A stretch of DNA of 64,000 nt. It comes from Pseudoalteromonas spongiae UST010723-006. Lineage in GTDB: Bacteria; Pseudomonadota; Gammaproteobacteria; Enterobacterales; Alteromonadaceae. A program made the translations under genes and the position numbers. Below the pieces are notes generated by a model that did not search any database, had not been told where the DNA came from, and worked only from the letters and a program-made list of their open reading frames with translations. Numbering within the stretch: the first letter of the stretch is position 1; the number at the start of each line of letters is the position of its first letter. Location of the stretch: the NCBI RefSeq assembly GCF_000238255.3, contig NZ_CP011039.1, positions 3,025,001 to 3,089,000 of the forward strand. Reading direction: 5' to 3'. This document shows, piece after piece, positions 62,735-64,000 of the stretch.

Positions 62735-63388
62735 ATGCAAAAAACACAAGTATGGGATGGATTTATCCGTTTTTTCCATTGGAGCATGGTCGCATTGGTT
62801 GCAACACTTTACTATTCGGCTGAAAACAGCCTTATGGAAGTGCACTTTGTCGCAGGCTTCACACTATTAGCACTATTAGCAACACGTATTATTTGGGGCA
62901 TTATCGGCAGTGATACTGCAAAGTTATCGGCATTACTGCATTCACCCAAAAGCACTATTGCAGCGTTCAAAGGGCAACAACAACCTAAACCAGGGCACAA
63001 CGCAGCTGGTAGTTATATGGTGATCGCGTTTCTTATATTACTTATTTCGCAAGCCGTTACGGGTTTAATGACCACAGACGATATAATGTATGATGGCCCG
63101 TTAGTGGCTATGGTAAGCAGTGATCTTTCTTCGCTTGCTGGCAGCTTACACCACAAAATTTTTGACTTAATCTTGATTGCTATCACACTGCATATTGCAG
63201 CTATTGTTATTTATAAACTAAAAGGAAAAGCACTTGTGCCGCCTATGATTACAGGCAAAACAGCAGAAAGTTATGAACAAAGTGTCAAAATGAAGAGTGG
63301 ATGGCTAGGTTTTGCGATTTTTGCAGTGCTTGCCACGGCTATTCTCTACGTTTGGGGCGCTGAGTCAATTAGTACATTGATAGGCTAA
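62735..63388 (+). CDS. Cytochrome b561-like membrane protein
   Basis: A 217-residue protein with four or five membrane segments. VWDGFIRFFHWSMVALVATL (first heme His), VHFVAGFTLLALLATRIIWG, LHHKIFDLILIAITLHIAAI and a C-terminal hydrophobic span mark the bacterial b561 or hydrogenase-type b cytochrome family, with pairs of heme-ligating His. An AGGGGCC ribosome site is seven bases upstream. It converges on a cytochrome c-prime gene and may exchange electrons with it. Confidence 0.9.
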   Translation: MQKTQVWDGFIRFFHWSMVALVATLYYSAENSLMEVHFVAGFTLLALLATRIIWGIIGSDTAKLSALLHSPKSTIAAFKGQQQPKPGHNAAGSYMVIAFLILLISQAVTGLMTTDDIMYDGPLVAMVSSDLSSLAGSLHHKIFDLILIAITLHIAAIVIYKLKGKALVPPMITGKTAESYEQSVKMKSGWLGFAIFAVLATAILYVWGAESISTLIG

Positions 63389-63410
63389 ACTAACAACAAG
63401 TAACCACATT

Positions 63411-63440
63411 AAAAAAGGTCAGCATATGCTGACCTTTTTT
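63411..63440. terminator. Bidirectional intrinsic terminator
   Basis: AAAAAAGGTCAGCAT and ATGCTGACCTTTTTT form a perfect palindrome between convergent genes. Confidence 0.85.
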
Positions 63441-63458
63441 TGCGATTAACTTAAGCAA

Positions 63459-63908
63459 TTAATCTTTGAAAGACTTGTGACAATCTTTACAGCCTTTTGC
63501 CCAAGCGCCAAATGCTGGCTTAATTACTTTTGGGTCACCTGACTGTGCAGCAACTGCTAGTTTATCTGCATAATCAGCAAACGCATTTGCTTTTTGCATA
63601 AACGTTTCATTGTCTGACCATACAGCTGCTAATGCAGACGTATCGCCTTTATCTGTGCCCGCGTAAAACGCTTCCCAAGGCATTTTTGATAATGCTGCAG
63701 CATTGTTAGCACGCATTTGGAAAGTTTCCGCGTTAAATTCAACTTTACCTTTCAACATATCGCCCATATTTGCGATTTGCGTACGAATTAACTGAAACGC
63801 TTGTTGACGGTATTCGATAGCATCCTCTGCTTCTTTGAATGCAGGGTTAGCGTTTGCAAGTGCTGGTGCAGCAATTGCAGCTGCAAGAACTAATGTTCTT
63901 AATTTCAT
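63459..63908 (-). CDS. Cytochrome c-prime (class II)
   Basis: A 149-residue periplasmic cytochrome. The signal peptide (MKLRTLVLAAAIAAPALANA) is followed by a four-helix-bundle domain with the heme motif CKDCH close to the C-terminus (AKGCKDCHKSFKD), as is usual for class II. Residues AIEYRQQAFQLIRTQIANMG and FNAETFQMRANNAAALSKM are the helix A/B patterns. It may bind NO or pass electrons to the b561-like protein opposite. The promoter side runs into the right edge of the window; 63909-64000 shows no other feature. Confidence 0.94.
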   Translation of the reverse strand: MKLRTLVLAAAIAAPALANANPAFKEAEDAIEYRQQAFQLIRTQIANMGDMLKGKVEFNAETFQMRANNAAALSKMPWEAFYAGTDKGDTSALAAVWSDNETFMQKANAFADYADKLAVAAQSGDPKVIKPAFGAWAKGCKDCHKSFKD

Positions 63909-64000
63909 AGTTTGCCCCTAATATTATTAACTTACCAATTATTACAGCATCCCATTCAATGCTGCAACTGGAAACGACCAATCCGCGAATTTACGCGTTA

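Noticed and set aside
1..64000. CRISPR array, prophage, insertion sequence
   Set aside because: I saw no regularly spaced short repeats, phage structural genes or transposase on reading through the window.

Overview
The window reads as an ordinary chromosomal stretch of a marine gammaproteobacterium of the order Alteromonadales, most likely Pseudoalteromonas or a close relative. The reasons are moderate-to-low GC, a glmU / DeoR-type regulator / glmS arrangement, many exported proteins of the beta-propeller, TonB-receptor and lipoprotein kinds, a tandem pair of DUF3718 proteins, and a LipL32-family surface lipoprotein of the kind known from Leptospira and Pseudoalteromonas tunicata. I see no prophage, transposase, integrase or CRISPR array; novelty here is small-scale.

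Layout. 1-2.8 kb: the end of ccoG (cbb3 oxidase assembly), then a small cassette behind a good Fur-box match (TPR-like protein, tiny membrane protein whose predicted mature N-terminus is His-rich, and a signal-peptidase-like protein). 1.8-7.3 kb: a signalling locus with a periplasmic binding protein divergent from a MHYT-PAS-kinase-receiver-HPt hybrid kinase and an HD-GYP response regulator. 7.4-13.9 kb: exported beta-propeller amidohydrolase, exported methyltransferase and a Fur-box-preceded TonB receptor of heme type. 14.3-19.2 kb: amino-sugar/cell-wall precursor genes glmU, DeoR-type regulator, glmS. 19.3-33.7 kb: PhoD-like phosphatase with kringle/fibronectin-II-like modules, DUF2157 membrane pair, nuclease-like lipoprotein, hexose-6-phosphate mutarotase, two bacterial PH-domain proteins, a metalloprotease-propeller-barrel protein, a PKD-like lipoprotein and a periplasmic glutathione peroxidase.

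34-42.6 kb: ACP phosphodiesterase, DCC thioredoxin-like protein, lysozyme-inhibitor-like lipoprotein, DUF808 protein, a long structured leader followed by deoCD, and a symporter fused to a solute-binding domain. 42.8-47.3 kb: aldehyde dehydrogenase with divergent AraC regulator, LipL32-family lipoprotein, YbjQ, RraA. 47.26-47.95 kb: two tRNA-Ser genes (minus strand) followed by tandem repeats of about 197 bp, reminiscent of the repeats distal to E. coli tyrT. 48.1-49.1 kb: a recent tandem duplication of a DUF3718 gene with its promoter region and terminator.

49.1-56.7 kb: OmpR/histidine-kinase pair, a 46-residue cationic peptide gene with its own ribosome-binding site and terminator, a long perfect-ended hairpin, lipid kinase plus membrane HD-GYP protein, DUF2884 protein. 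57-64 kb: PA3496-like small protein, gpx-ohrR peroxide-response operon, LysR regulator divergent from a YqhD-like dehydrogenase, AraC-azlC-azlD amino-acid exporter cluster, and a cytochrome b561-like protein convergent with cytochrome c-prime. Themes are cyclic-di-GMP signalling (two HD-GYP proteins), metal/iron response (two Fur-box candidates), peroxide defence (two glutathione peroxidases, OhrR) and envelope proteins. Two places best deserve follow-up as possibly undescribed systems: the Fur-box cassette at 0.6-1.7 kb and the tRNA-distal repeats at 47.3-47.7 kb.
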